Below, piece by piece: positions 45,005 to 55,014 of a stretch of 64,000 bases of DNA (position 1 is the stretch's first letter; the number at the start of each line of letters is the position of its first letter). The notes beneath the pieces were generated by a model, which saw only the letters and a list, made by a program, of their open reading frames with translations, was not told the origin of the DNA and searched no databases. Position numbers and translations under genes: made by a program. The DNA is from Thermosipho sp. (in: thermotogales). GTDB taxonomy: Bacteria; Thermotogota; Thermotogae; Thermotogales; Fervidobacteriaceae. The DNA lies in contig JACDOA010000002.1 of the NCBI GenBank assembly GCA_017656335.1, positions 186,001 to 250,000 on the forward strand. Reading direction: 5' to 3'.

Positions 45005-47386
45005 TTACAAATAATTAAATAATGATCTTATACGTAATTTTTTATTTGTTTTAAATATCCTTCTTTCTCCCGGAAATAAAACAAAAAAGTTATCGTTTTC
45101 ATATAATTTGCCATTTTCTTCTCTAATTTCCACACCTATTGCAGGTTTTTTACATGTAACTATAACTTGATTTTTCAAATAATCAACGTTAATTTCTGGA
45201 TTTTCTGGTTTATATTTTCTTAAATTAGCAAGTATCTTATGATTTTCGTATAACATCTCCTCTGTTTTAAAGTAAACTTTTGCTACACTTCTTTCAATTA
45301 ACTCTTTTTCAAGGAAAAATTCATCAAGTTTATAAACGAAATCTTCACCTACTGTTATCCCAGAATACTTTTTTTCAAAAATTGTGTTACCTGAAATATC
45401 CTTGATCTCTATTCTTGCATCACCTGATATCTTTTTTCCATCATTAAGTATCAGCAGAATTAACTTTTCTTCTTCTTGTTTCAAAACTGGTAAAATATTG
45501 GAATAGAAATTTTTGGTATAAAAATATAAAGCTTTTGGCCTACTGAAATAGTCTATAGAAGACCAGCTAAATACGGGCCAGGAATCGTTTAATTGCCAAT
45601 AAATTGTCCCAGAGGTTTTGTATTTTTTACTTCTCCAGTGTTCAACTCCCAATTTTATTGCCTCAGCCTGGTTTAATTGTGAAAGGTAAACAAAGGAGTC
45701 AAAATCTTTCGGAAGGCCAAATCTAGCTGATATAAATCTAATTAACCTTTCCATTCCTTCAATTTGTTTGTTATGATTTAACATTATATCAGAAAAAATC
45801 TCTCTTTCACTTTCATTTGCAAAAAATTTTATTGTTTCAATATCTGGAGCCGCTTGAAATCCAAATTCACTTACAAATTTCGATGTATCTTTTTCATATT
45901 CTTTATAATCCTGCCATCCTGACCACACATTCCAAACATGAGTGTCTCCCGCAAGATTCGAATTAGCTTTTAATCCTTTCCCACTGAACGGACTTGATGG
46001 CCAGTATGGTCTTGAAGGATCTTCCTTCAAACACATCTTTAGAAAATCTTCAAGATAAAGTGTATCTCCAAGATTTTTATTGTTAACCTTTAAATTGTAC
46101 CCCCACTCTTCAAAAGCCCAATTATTTTCGTTGTTCCCACACCAAATTACTATACTCGGATGATGTCTTAATTTTAAAACATTTTCCCTAACTTCCAGAT
46201 TAGATAGATCTCTAAACCAATCGAGATGATCTGGATATTCCGCACATGCAAACATAAAATCTTGCCAGATTAAAATTCCAAGTCTATCGCAAGTTTCATA
46301 GAATACCTCTTTTTCGTAAATCCCCCCTCCCCAGACTCGCAGCATATTTATATTTGCATTATAAGCCATCTCTAAAAGCTTTTGATATCTCTCATTTGAT
46401 GCAAAACTTAGTATATTATCTACAGGGATCCAATTTGCACCTTTAATAAAGACTTTTTTGCCGTTTATTACAAATATAAAGCTTTCTCCGTTTCCATCAC
46501 TTTCTTTAAGTATTTCCACTGTTCTAAACCCTATCTTTTTTGCTTCAGAATAACGAACTTTTCCTTCTTTAATAAGATTAAATGAAACATCATAAAGATA
46601 CTGTTCTCCGAGATCTCTTGGATACCAGAGCTTTATGTTTTCTATATTCTTTTCCCCTCTAAATTTATACTCATTGCCCTCTTTAAAAATTGGTAATTTT
46701 GCAATTTCTCTTCCATTCATTAAAACCTGTACTTCATACTTTGTAGAATCATTAATGTTTTCAACATATCCTTCGAAAACAACCAAACCTTTTAAATCCT
46801 TTAAAAAGGCTGTTGTATATTTTAGTTTTCCATCAGACAATTCTTCGATATACACGTTTTTATAAATACCACATGAAACTATTCTTGCACCCCAATCCCA
46901 ACCAAAAGAATACTGCGCCTTTCTTATATAAACCCTTGTGGAATCTTCTGTAGCGTGAAGTTTTCCGTATATTTTTTCTTGTTGTTTTGCATATTCAGTA
47001 GCAGAATGTATAATAACCTTTACTTTGTTTTCCCCTTCTTTTAAAAAGCTGGAAATATCATATCTGTAAGTCAAAAACATATTTTCTGTTTTTCCAAGAT
47101 AAATATCATTTAAATAAATTTCTGATACTGTATCAATTCCTTCAAATACTAGAAAATATGTCTTTTTTTCAAATTTTTCTATAAAAAACGTTTTTTCATA
47201 TACCCAAGTTTTGTTTTCTAATTTTCTAAATAACTTTTCGTTAAGACCTACGTAAGGATGAGGCATTAAATTCTGTTCAATAAGATCACCCTGAATCGTC
47301 CCTGGAACATTTCCAAATAATTCAAATTCTTTTTCGGTATCATATACTTTCCATTCACCATTTAAAGAAATAATAAAAACCACCAC
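45005..47386 (-). CDS. GH2 beta-mannosidase
   Basis: A 793-residue enzyme with the GH2 sugar-binding, immunoglobulin-like and TIM-barrel domains. The acid/base Glu is in V-I-W-C-G-N-N-E-N-N near residue 420, and the nucleophile Glu in F-V-S-E-F-G-F-Q near 518. These match beta-mannosidases rather than beta-galactosidases. No signal peptide, so it acts on imported oligosaccharides. The start is unclear: GTG at 47386 lies within the GAGGTGGTGG site, and ATT codons follow it; no ATG is near. Confidence 0.9.
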   Translation of the reverse strand: MVVFIISLNGEWKVYDTEKEFELFGNVPGTIQGDLIEQNLMPHPYVGLNEKLFRKLENKTWVYEKTFFIEKFEKKTYFLVFEGIDTVSEIYLNDIYLGKTENMFLTYRYDISSFLKEGENKVKVIIHSATEYAKQQEKIYGKLHATEDSTRVYIRKAQYSFGWDWGARIVSCGIYKNVYIEELSDGKLKYTTAFLKDLKGLVVFEGYVENINDSTKYEVQVLMNGREIAKLPIFKEGNEYKFRGEKNIENIKLWYPRDLGEQYLYDVSFNLIKEGKVRYSEAKKIGFRTVEILKESDGNGESFIFVINGKKVFIKGANWIPVDNILSFASNERYQKLLEMAYNANINMLRVWGGGIYEKEVFYETCDRLGILIWQDFMFACAEYPDHLDWFRDLSNLEVRENVLKLRHHPSIVIWCGNNENNWAFEEWGYNLKVNNKNLGDTLYLEDFLKMCLKEDPSRPYWPSSPFSGKGLKANSNLAGDTHVWNVWSGWQDYKEYEKDTSKFVSEFGFQAAPDIETIKFFANESEREIFSDIMLNHNKQIEGMERLIRFISARFGLPKDFDSFVYLSQLNQAEAIKLGVEHWRSKKYKTSGTIYWQLNDSWPVFSWSSIDYFSRPKALYFYTKNFYSNILPVLKQEEEKLILLILNDGKKISGDARIEIKDISGNTIFEKKYSGITVGEDFVYKLDEFFLEKELIERSVAKVYFKTEEMLYENHKILANLRKYKPENPEINVDYLKNQVIVTCKKPAIGVEIREENGKLYENDNFFVLFPGERRIFKTNKKLRIRSLFNYL

Positions 47387-47391
47387 CTCAG

Positions 47392-50300
47392 TTATTCAAA
47401 ATAACAAATAATCTCGTCTACTTCTCTATTTCTAAGTTTGTATGCAAGCTCTCCTTTAATTTTGCTCCCTTTGATTTCGTACTTTTTCCCATCAACAAAA
47501 AGTTCTATTTTACTAATTTTATCTTTTAGATAAGGATTTACATATTTTATCAAAGTTTTTGAAAACAATTTAAATTCTATTACACCGTTATCAAAAAATT
47601 CTTTGCTCAACTTTGGATTAAAATTAAATGTAAGCTCACCATCCACAAGGGTAAATAATTTATCTCCAATAAATATATGCTTCCACATGCTTAAAAATTC
47701 CGCCGTTGAACCACTAAGTCTTGCATAAAAACCTCTTCCGTGAAGTTCCGGGTTTGAGTTTGCACTACTTACAATAAACGAAGAATTTTCAAGTATGCTT
47801 CTTCCATATACATTGTAATCCATATACGGTGGAAGCATTGTTTTAATATCTTCGTAAAATTCATCAATCATTCCAGATTTAATTATTTCAAGCAAATACT
47901 TAAATTCCATATGCATAAAAACAGATTCATTTTCAAGCCATCCAGGTGTGAACGCTCGTATCCTACCAATACTGTATGGTTGATTTAAAATACTCTCAGA
48001 TGTTTTGTACATCTTCAGTTTTTTGTCATAGATATTGGAGTTTTTAACAAAATTATACAACATTTTCTTTTCTTTTTCGTCTATTACTTTAAATGCCCTT
48101 ACAATTCCTTCCAAGAAATATGGTAATACATTTACCTCAAATCTTTTTGGTATTATCCCATTATCTTGAATATCGTAATCAACTAGTTCGTATGTAAAGA
48201 AAGTGGGATAAATTCCTTTTCCATATTCTTTAGCCTTTTTGACACCTTCTTTAAGTTTCTGGAGCATTTTTTCAAAAATATTTAATAACTTATCCTTTAA
48301 TATTTCCTTTTTGTCCCCAGAGATGCTAAAGAATACCTTACTTCTATATTCTTCTTTTGCGTTTGATGCGTTATTCCAGTATTTGAATTGATCTTTTTCT
48401 TTGAAGTATCTGTCAAGTTCTAAATTAATTTTCTCAATAAATTCATACAATTCTTCGAAAACCTGAATATTACCATCGAAGCTTTTTAACTCTTCGTATA
48501 AGAAATTTATTAAACGTATAAGTTCAAAGGTTTCACTCATCCCTGAACCAAACAATGCAGGAAGGCCGTTAAGTGCATCGTTCCATCCAGGTTTGTTTGC
48601 TTCCATTTCAAGTCCCATGCCATATGGATCAAGAGTTGCAAACTTATTCACTGCAAGTATTAATAATTTTTCAAACATATTTGTTTTATAAATTTTACCG
48701 CTTTTATCCGTTAGATAATTATGCCCTCTTTTTTGTATAATTTCACGCTTTTCATGGGATTCTCCAACTGCAGCAATCTGCCTTACTTTTCCTTTATATA
48801 CTTTATATTTCTCCTTTCTTGGTTTAACGTATGCATAACTATCATATGTTTTGTAATCAAATTTTTCAAAAAGAGTTTCTTTTAACTTATCTGGATAAAT
48901 TTCTTTATATGTATCAACCAAATCCATTAAATAAGTCCAGTGGTCAATCCAATAACCCTCACCAAACTCTGCTTGTTCATGCTGCGAAGAGTAATATAAA
49001 AGTTTTTCAATAAACTTATCTTCATCAATGTTTTTGTTTTTCAATCTATCCAAAACCTCACCAGGAGTAAAGTAGTTGTTCATAATAAAATCTTTAAGTT
49101 CTTCATCCACTTCATCTAATATTGAAGGATCACCTTCAAATTTAAATCTTGTACCTTTAACAACCAGAGGATTATTTCCATCAGCTTGAATTAAATTTAC
49201 AAACATACTTAAATTAAAATCTTCAATTTCCGGATGAAAAATCACATCATTTCTTCTGTTTTGTATAACATCTCTGAAATTACCATTTCCTTGAGAATAC
49301 TTGTTTGCTTCTATCACAAAAAAATTGTAATCTCTTTCTAAATCTCCGTGTTTTCTAGAATATATGTGATACACTATCTTTCCATCTTTGTTTTCAAAAA
49401 CAAGTGGATATCCACCTCTTAGTATATTATCAAGATAATTCTGTTCACAATATTTATCAAACATTTGATTGGAAGTTTTTGTTTGAATTTCACTTACTAT
49501 TTCTTCAACTATCCTATCTGCTTCTTCTTTTTTTGAGATAATGTACTCATCTTTCTTCAAAGTTTCTACATAGTAGTTTATAAAGTCCTTATCTTTTGAA
49601 AAGCCAATCATACTGTTAATTACTATTTTATCCTTCAAATCTTTTTCCAATATTCCAAATGCACTTGGAAGAAGATTTTCATCATATTGTTTTTTTGATA
49701 ATACTTCCTTAATTCCACCATTTTTGAAAATTGGAGGTTCTTGAAGGGAAGTTATATTTCCAAATAAAACTTCTTTATCAAAGACAACATCTAGAAGCTC
49801 CCCATCACTTGCAGCAAAATAAAAATATCCATTTTCAATTTCTTCAACTATTTCAAGATCACCAATTGTAGTTCTTACACTATAAAATGGGATCTTTTTC
49901 TCGTAATTATAAACGTGCATCCAAGCCCTTGCTGTATATCCCATTTCTTTAAAAAGTCCATTTGAAACTCCATATGGAATTACTTCTGGAAGTCCATCCA
50001 CTATTTCAATATGCTTTTCTTTTTCATCGGTATTTTCAATTTCAAGTCTTCTAACAAGTGCCGCAAAATTTTCATTTGGTAGAACAAAGTAAATAACCTT
50101 AACTTTCAATCCTAACTTTTCATTTAATTCTTCTATTTCAAGGTTATTTTTACTAATTTTCATTTTTCTTTCGAAATTATTTAAATCAGAAAAAGGTTCA
50201 TAATATTTACCATCTATTTTAATAAAAGTTCTAAAGCCTTTCAGAGGTGTATCGGTATAGCTTTGACCTGCAGGTTTAAATTCCAAAATGGAATTTGCCT

Positions 50301-50451
50301 TATTTTCAATTCCAAAACTTGCAATACATTGACCCCTATTAACATAAAATACCCATAGAGGGATTCCATGTTTTCCCGCTACACCTGGCAGAAAACTTGA
50401 AAAAAGTTTTTGTTTGGAATAATTTTCAATCACAAAATCATATCTTTCCAT
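47392..50451 (-). CDS. GH94-like glycoside phosphorylase, probable beta-1,3-glucan phosphorylase (GH149/GH161 type)
   Basis: A 1019-residue cytoplasmic enzyme with the GH94-clan layout: N-terminal beta-sandwich (about 1-300), linker, then an (alpha/alpha)6 barrel. The catalytic Asp is in K-P-G-W-N-D-A-L-N-G-L-P-A-L-F near residue 640. GH94 enzymes are about 800 residues; this length fits GH149 or GH161, families with beta-1,3-glucan phosphorylase activity that yield glucose 1-phosphate. Two GH16 genes in the same operon support that substrate. ATG at 50451 follows AGAGGTGA; an upstream ATG at 50484 would overlap the reductase gene. Family assignment is by length and context. Confidence 0.8.
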   Translation of the reverse strand: MERYDFVIENYSKQKLFSSFLPGVAGKHGIPLWVFYVNRGQCIASFGIENKANSILEFKPAGQSYTDTPLKGFRTFIKIDGKYYEPFSDLNNFERKMKISKNNLEIEELNEKLGLKVKVIYFVLPNENFAALVRRLEIENTDEKEKHIEIVDGLPEVIPYGVSNGLFKEMGYTARAWMHVYNYEKKIPFYSVRTTIGDLEIVEEIENGYFYFAASDGELLDVVFDKEVLFGNITSLQEPPIFKNGGIKEVLSKKQYDENLLPSAFGILEKDLKDKIVINSMIGFSKDKDFINYYVETLKKDEYIISKKEEADRIVEEIVSEIQTKTSNQMFDKYCEQNYLDNILRGGYPLVFENKDGKIVYHIYSRKHGDLERDYNFFVIEANKYSQGNGNFRDVIQNRRNDVIFHPEIEDFNLSMFVNLIQADGNNPLVVKGTRFKFEGDPSILDEVDEELKDFIMNNYFTPGEVLDRLKNKNIDEDKFIEKLLYYSSQHEQAEFGEGYWIDHWTYLMDLVDTYKEIYPDKLKETLFEKFDYKTYDSYAYVKPRKEKYKVYKGKVRQIAAVGESHEKREIIQKRGHNYLTDKSGKIYKTNMFEKLLILAVNKFATLDPYGMGLEMEANKPGWNDALNGLPALFGSGMSETFELIRLINFLYEELKSFDGNIQVFEELYEFIEKINLELDRYFKEKDQFKYWNNASNAKEEYRSKVFFSISGDKKEILKDKLLNIFEKMLQKLKEGVKKAKEYGKGIYPTFFTYELVDYDIQDNGIIPKRFEVNVLPYFLEGIVRAFKVIDEKEKKMLYNFVKNSNIYDKKLKMYKTSESILNQPYSIGRIRAFTPGWLENESVFMHMEFKYLLEIIKSGMIDEFYEDIKTMLPPYMDYNVYGRSILENSSFIVSSANSNPELHGRGFYARLSGSTAEFLSMWKHIFIGDKLFTLVDGELTFNFNPKLSKEFFDNGVIEFKLFSKTLIKYVNPYLKDKISKIELFVDGKKYEIKGSKIKGELAYKLRNREVDEIICYFE

Positions 50452-50470
50452 CTTTTCACCTCTTTCTTTT

Positions 50471-51361
50471 TTATGGTACGTCATACCCCCTTGAAGCTTT
50501 TAATAAATAAAACCAGTCCTGCCTATCAAGTTCAATATCTAAAGCTTCAACAGCTATTTTTATTCTTTCAAATTTCCCACTACCAACAACAGGAAAAATT
50601 TTTGAAGGGTGCTTGTAAAGCCATGCATAAGCAACATGCTCTGGAGTTGTGGAATGATTCTTTGCTACTTCAACCAAGGCATTATATATCCTCAAAACCC
50701 TTTTTTCTTCCTGCCTGTCTTCTTCTTTAAAAAACCTTCCTCCTGCAACAGGAGACCAGGCCATAGGAAGTATATCCTTTTCCTGACAATAATCTAGCGT
50801 TCCATCGAAAAGAGAATCTACATTCCAAAGCGAAATTTCAACTTGATTGTACAATATGGGCTCTGAAACTTTCTCTTTAAAAAGCGACATATGCTGATGT
50901 TTAAAATTTGAAACTCCAAAACTTAAAACCATTCCTTTGTCTTTTAAATATTCAAAAGCCTCTGAAATTTCATCGGGTTTCATCAAAGGGTCTGGCCTGT
51001 GAATCAAAAGAACGTCAATATAATTGGTTCTCAAATCTCTTAATGTTTTTTCAACAGATTTTATAATATGCTTTTTTGATGTATTATAGTGCTTTACATA
51101 TATTTGTGGATGTTTATCAGAAAGGAGTACTATACCTGTTTTTGAAATTATTTGAATTTTCTCTCTTAAAGATGGAGCTTTTTCCAAAACCCTTCCAAAA
51201 ATTTCCTGAGCATCATAATTTCCATATATATCTGCAAGATCAAATGTGGTAACTCCCAAATCTATTAGTTTGTAAACAAGATTTAGTAGGTCATAAGTTG
51301 TATATTTCCAATCTTTAATTCTCATTAAACCGTGAATAACTCTACTTAAATTTACTTTCAT
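50471..51361 (-). CDS. Aldo/keto reductase
   Basis: A 296-residue TIM-barrel reductase. Visible are F-D-L-A-D-I-Y-G with the catalytic Tyr near residue 45, S-K-T-G-I with the Lys near 71, L-I-H-R-P-D-P with the His near 118, and a C-terminal G-S-G-K-F-E-R-I NADPH-phosphate loop. It is close to the YdhF/oxidoreductase group. Its place inside a glucan operon suggests it acts on a sugar or sugar-derived aldehyde or ketone, but no substrate can be named. Confidence 0.9.
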   Translation of the reverse strand: MKVNLSRVIHGLMRIKDWKYTTYDLLNLVYKLIDLGVTTFDLADIYGNYDAQEIFGRVLEKAPSLREKIQIISKTGIVLLSDKHPQIYVKHYNTSKKHIIKSVEKTLRDLRTNYIDVLLIHRPDPLMKPDEISEAFEYLKDKGMVLSFGVSNFKHQHMSLFKEKVSEPILYNQVEISLWNVDSLFDGTLDYCQEKDILPMAWSPVAGGRFFKEEDRQEEKRVLRIYNALVEVAKNHSTTPEHVAYAWLYKHPSKIFPVVGSGKFERIKIAVEALDIELDRQDWFYLLKASRGYDVP

Positions 51362-51371
51362 ATTTAACCCC

Positions 51372-52376
51372 CTACCCTATTTTTTTAACTGATTCTCTTA
51401 TAACCAATTCAGTTGGAAGTACTACATTTCTTGGAAGTCTAGATTTCTTTGCTGTAATCCTATCAATTAAGATCTGGGTTGCTGTATAACCTAATTCCCA
51501 TCTTGGTTGTCTAACAGTTGTTAGTTTAGGTTCTATAAAATCAAGAAAAGGAGCATCATCGAAACCAATTACTGAAATATCATCAGGAACCTTTAATCCT
51601 TTGGATCTTAATGCATCAATTGCACCAATAGCACTCCAATCATTAATTGCAAAAATGGCTGTGAAATTTAAATCATTTTTGTCCAGATATTCGAATACTG
51701 CATCTCTACCGTCTTGAGAATTATATCCTCTTATGTTAGCATAATATATTTCAAGATCATCAACTTGGTCTAAAAATCTCTTTATTCCTTTCTCCCTTTC
51801 AAAGGTTGCTGGTGACCATTCCGGCCCAGGAATAAACAATATTTTTCTATGGCCATTTTCATATAAATACTTAATAGCCTTATATGCCCCCATCATGTTA
51901 TCAACATTGACAACATCAAAATTTATTTCTTCTATACTGAAATCAAGAACCACCAGTGGAATACCACTTTTTAAAAATTTATCAATGTAATTTTCTCCCC
52001 CCAAAAGCTCTGCTACTATTATTCCATCAATTTTCCGCCTAAAATACTTATCAAGAATATGTTTCTCATTATCCACATCAGCTTTTGGAATAGCCAACAT
52101 CACATCAAAACCATTTTCATATGCACAGCTTTCTATAGCCATAACAATATCGCTATAATGGTATCCTCTTATATCTGGAATAAGCACACCAATTGTCTTG
52201 AAAAAAACCTCTTTCGTACCTCCAATAACTGGACGAGGCCTGAAATTTAATTTTTTCATTGCCCTTAGAACTTTTTTACGAGTCTCTTCAGACACATTAT
52301 TGCTGCCATTTATAACTCTTGAAACAGTAGCAATCGAAACATTTGCCTCGCGGGCAACATCCCTAATTCCTACCAT
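51372..52376 (-). CDS. LacI-family transcriptional regulator of the glucan operon
   Basis: A 334-residue repressor with helix-turn-helix I-R-D-V-A-R-E-A-N-V-S-I-A-T-V-S-R-V-I-N-G at the N-terminus and a sugar-binding effector domain (V-I-G-F-D-D-A-P-F near 264, T-T-V-R-Q-P near 282). It lies within the operon between the GH16 genes and the reductase, so it may control it by feedback. ATG at 52376 follows GGGTG; a GTG three codons earlier is possible. No matching operator was seen in the window; the operon promoter is beyond its right edge. Confidence 0.92.
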   Translation of the reverse strand: MVGIRDVAREANVSIATVSRVINGSNNVSEETRKKVLRAMKKLNFRPRPVIGGTKEVFFKTIGVLIPDIRGYHYSDIVMAIESCAYENGFDVMLAIPKADVDNEKHILDKYFRRKIDGIIVAELLGGENYIDKFLKSGIPLVVLDFSIEEINFDVVNVDNMMGAYKAIKYLYENGHRKILFIPGPEWSPATFEREKGIKRFLDQVDDLEIYYANIRGYNSQDGRDAVFEYLDKNDLNFTAIFAINDWSAIGAIDALRSKGLKVPDDISVIGFDDAPFLDFIEPKLTTVRQPRWELGYTATQILIDRITAKKSRLPRNVVLPTELVIRESVKKIG

Positions 52377-52388
52377 TCTTTTCACCCA

Positions 52389-53228
52389 CTATTCTACTTT
52401 TTGCCAGACCTTTATGTAATCAACATACATTCTTGCAGGAAATTTAGTTGTATTATCTGGATAACCTGGCCAATATCCTCCTACTGCTAAATTCACTATT
52501 AAAAAGAAGTAATTATCAAAAACCCACGGATGTCCCTGTTTTAAAATAGCTTTCTTTGTAACAGTGTAATACACCGTATCATCAACGTAGAAAGAAATTT
52601 TTTCACTGTCCCATATAATACCAAACGTATGGAATTCTTCGGTAAAATCTGGTTCATCAATATCCAACCTGTATTTCCAGGATTTTGCTTTATCTTTACT
52701 GTAGCCTGGACCATGAAGCGTTCCATAAACTGTGTATCTATCATGTCCTAAAAATTCAACAATATCAATTTCTCCACACATTGGCCATCTAACATACCTG
52801 TAATTTGTTCCCAACAACCAAATCGCTGGCCACAATCCTTTTCCATATGGAAATTTTGCCCTTGCTTCAATTTTTCCATATTTTACTTTAAATTTATTTT
52901 CCGTATTTATTCTTGTAGATGTGTAATAATACTCACCATATGAATCCTTCACTTTTTCCTTTCTAGCTTCAATAACAAGCATTCCATTTTCAAGATACAT
53001 ATTGTCTCCTTCTGTGTAATATTCAAGTTCTCCATTTCCCCATCCAGGATTCCACCTTGAATGTCCGTTACCAATATCAAATTTCCATATTTCAGTATTA
53101 AGTGTATCTCCATCAAACTCTTCAGACCAGATCAATTTCCATTCATTTTGCTTCATTTCATCGCCTCCATTTGCAAAATAAATTGAGACTAAAACAGTAA
53201 TGAGAAACAATAACAATGTTTTTTTCAT
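52389..53228 (-). CDS. Secreted GH16 endo-beta-1,3-glucanase (laminarinase)
   Basis: A 279-residue enzyme with signal peptide (hydrophobic 4-19, then A-N-G-G). The catalytic site is G-E-I-D-I-V-E-F-L-G near residue 141, with the beta-bulge (E-x-D-x-x-E plus insertion) of laminarinase-type GH16. W-G-N-G-E-L-E-Y-Y and W-P-A-I-W-L-L-G are also family hallmarks. It should cut beta-1,3-glucan outside the membrane. Its last 35 codons are nearly identical in DNA to those of the neighbouring GH16 gene. Confidence 0.94.
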   Translation of the reverse strand: MKKTLLLFLITVLVSIYFANGGDEMKQNEWKLIWSEEFDGDTLNTEIWKFDIGNGHSRWNPGWGNGELEYYTEGDNMYLENGMLVIEARKEKVKDSYGEYYYTSTRINTENKFKVKYGKIEARAKFPYGKGLWPAIWLLGTNYRYVRWPMCGEIDIVEFLGHDRYTVYGTLHGPGYSKDKAKSWKYRLDIDEPDFTEEFHTFGIIWDSEKISFYVDDTVYYTVTKKAILKQGHPWVFDNYFFLIVNLAVGGYWPGYPDNTTKFPARMYVDYIKVWQKVE

Positions 53229-53253
53229 GAAACCACCTCACAATCATACATAT

Positions 53254-54087
53254 TTATTTTACTTTTTGCCAGACTTTTATGTAATCAACATACATTCTTG
53301 CAGGAAATTTAGTTGTATTATCTGGATAACCTGGCCAATATCCTCCTACTGCTAAATTTACTATTATAAAAAAAGGTTTATCAAATACCCACTTAAGACC
53401 TCTGCTCGAAATTGATGCTTTTGAAACTGCATGATAAATCTTATCATCCACATAGAAACTGATGCTTTCATCGTCCCATACTATTCCAAAGGTATGAAAA
53501 TCCTCAGTAAAACTTGGATTTTTTGTGGTGTAATTTCTTGATATCCCATTTCCACCGGAGTAGCCAGGACCATGTACTGCCCCATATATTTTGTTAGGAT
53601 TATCTCCCAAAAATTCAACTATATCTATTTCTCCACAATTTGGCCAACCTACCTTTCCAATATCTGAGCCCAAAAGCCATATCGCCGGCCATAACCCTTT
53701 CCCATTTGGAAACTTTGCCCTAACCTCAATCCTTCCGTACTTAATTTCAAATTTTTCCTGTGTATTTATTCTCGTTGAAGTATAACTGTAATCTCCATAT
53801 TGATCTTTTCTATATTCTTTCCTTACCTCTATAACCAAAATACCATTTTCAATATATGCATTTTCTCCATCGGTGTAATATTCAGCCTCGGCATTTCCCC
53901 ATCCAGGAATTCCCTTTGAATGTCCATTTCCTACTTCAAAGTTCCAAACATTTCTATCAATAGTCTTGCCATCAAATTCTTGTGCCCATATAAGCTGCCA
54001 ATCATCGGTATTATTAAAAACTTTATTTTCACACGATCCTAATATAAATGAAATAAACACCAACAAAAACGCCAATATTTTTTTCAT
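53254..54087 (-). CDS. GH16 endo-beta-1,3-glucanase, lipoprotein
   Basis: A 277-residue GH16 enzyme whose N-terminus ends in the lipobox L-G-S-C near residue 19, so it is probably membrane-anchored, unlike its soluble neighbour. The catalytic motif G-E-I-D-I-V-E-F-L-G is present. The two proteins share most motifs but differ in loop residues (S-K-G-I-P-G-W-G against S-R-W-N-P-G-W-G). The ATG at 54087 has the right spacing from GAGGTG; GTG at 54096 and ATG at 54093 are alternatives. It follows the permease gene after 11 bases. Confidence 0.93.
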   Translation of the reverse strand: MKKILAFLLVFISFILGSCENKVFNNTDDWQLIWAQEFDGKTIDRNVWNFEVGNGHSKGIPGWGNAEAEYYTDGENAYIENGILVIEVRKEYRKDQYGDYSYTSTRINTQEKFEIKYGRIEVRAKFPNGKGLWPAIWLLGSDIGKVGWPNCGEIDIVEFLGDNPNKIYGAVHGPGYSGGNGISRNYTTKNPSFTEDFHTFGIVWDDESISFYVDDKIYHAVSKASISSRGLKWVFDKPFFIIVNLAVGGYWPGYPDNTTKFPARMYVDYIKVWQKVK

Positions 54088-54098
54088 GTTCATCACCT

Positions 54099-55001
54099 CT
54101 ACTCTCCTGTGATCCCTGTTCTTTCAAGACTTTCAACAAATTGCCTCTGTAAAAATAAATAAGTTATTAGCAAAGGTAATATTGTAATAAAAGTCGCAGC
54201 AAGGCGTATTCCTTCGTTTAATCTGTTTGAAGGACTTCCAGTTGATGATGGAAACATCTGTGCAAATCTCCAAATAAAGTCTCTCAAAGCAATTGGAAGT
54301 GTTTTTATGGAATTTCCCAAAATCAAACCCGAAACAAGCGTTTCGTTCCAGTACCAAACAAGTGAAAAAATAAATGTTGTAACCATTGCAGGAATTGAAA
54401 GTGGTAGCATTATAGTCCAAAAAATTCTAAAGGGACCCGCACCATCAAGTTCGGCTGCTTCATCAAAGGTTTTTGGGAGCATCTGGAAAAAGTTGTAATA
54501 AAGTAAAATAAAAATTGCACTTTTAATTCCCTGACCAAATAAAGCAGGCAAGAAAGAAGCAAGTGGAGTTCCAACTAATTTTAATTTACTAAATAATATG
54601 TACTTGGTAACAAGTGTTGTCTGAGCAGGGATCAAAAATGTTGCTAAAACCAAAACAAGCCAGAATCTTTTCAAAGGTATATCAAATCTTTGAAGCCCAT
54701 ACGCTATTAATGCTGTACTGAAAGTTTGAATTAACGCAGGAACAACTGATAGATATATACTGTTGACTAAGGACTTTGAAACTTCCAAAACTTCCCATGC
54801 AAGTTTATAATTATTTAGCGTAGGATGAACCGGAATCCATCTAATTGTAGGATTTACAAGATCTTCTACGCTCATAAAGCTTGTGGTAATCATGTATAGT
54901 AATGGATACAAATAAGCATAACCAATTCCAATTAACAAAACGTAGAGAACCAGTTTAGTTCCAGGTGTTTTTATGTATTTGTAATAAAAAGATCCTCTCA
55001 T
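54099..55001 (-). CDS. Carbohydrate ABC transporter permease (MalG type), pair A
   Basis: A 300-residue protein with six membrane segments and the coupling motif E-A-A-E-L-D-G-A-G-P-F-R-I-F near residue 193. It pairs with the permease upstream. Between the last membrane segments it carries a longer loop (S-S-T-G-S-P-S-N-R-L) than the MalG-like protein at 60096. No ATPase is encoded here. Confidence 0.92.
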   Translation of the reverse strand: MRGSFYYKYIKTPGTKLVLYVLLIGIGYAYLYPLLYMITTSFMSVEDLVNPTIRWIPVHPTLNNYKLAWEVLEVSKSLVNSIYLSVVPALIQTFSTALIAYGLQRFDIPLKRFWLVLVLATFLIPAQTTLVTKYILFSKLKLVGTPLASFLPALFGQGIKSAIFILLYYNFFQMLPKTFDEAAELDGAGPFRIFWTIMLPLSIPAMVTTFIFSLVWYWNETLVSGLILGNSIKTLPIALRDFIWRFAQMFPSSTGSPSNRLNEGIRLAATFITILPLLITYLFLQRQFVESLERTGITGE

Positions 55002-55014
55002 ATTTTCACCTCAT

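Noticed and set aside
54334-54347. GAAAC...GTTTC palindrome as an operator for the second LacI regulator
   Set aside because: It lies deep inside a permease gene and lacks the central CG arrangement of LacI sites; a chance repeat is likely.
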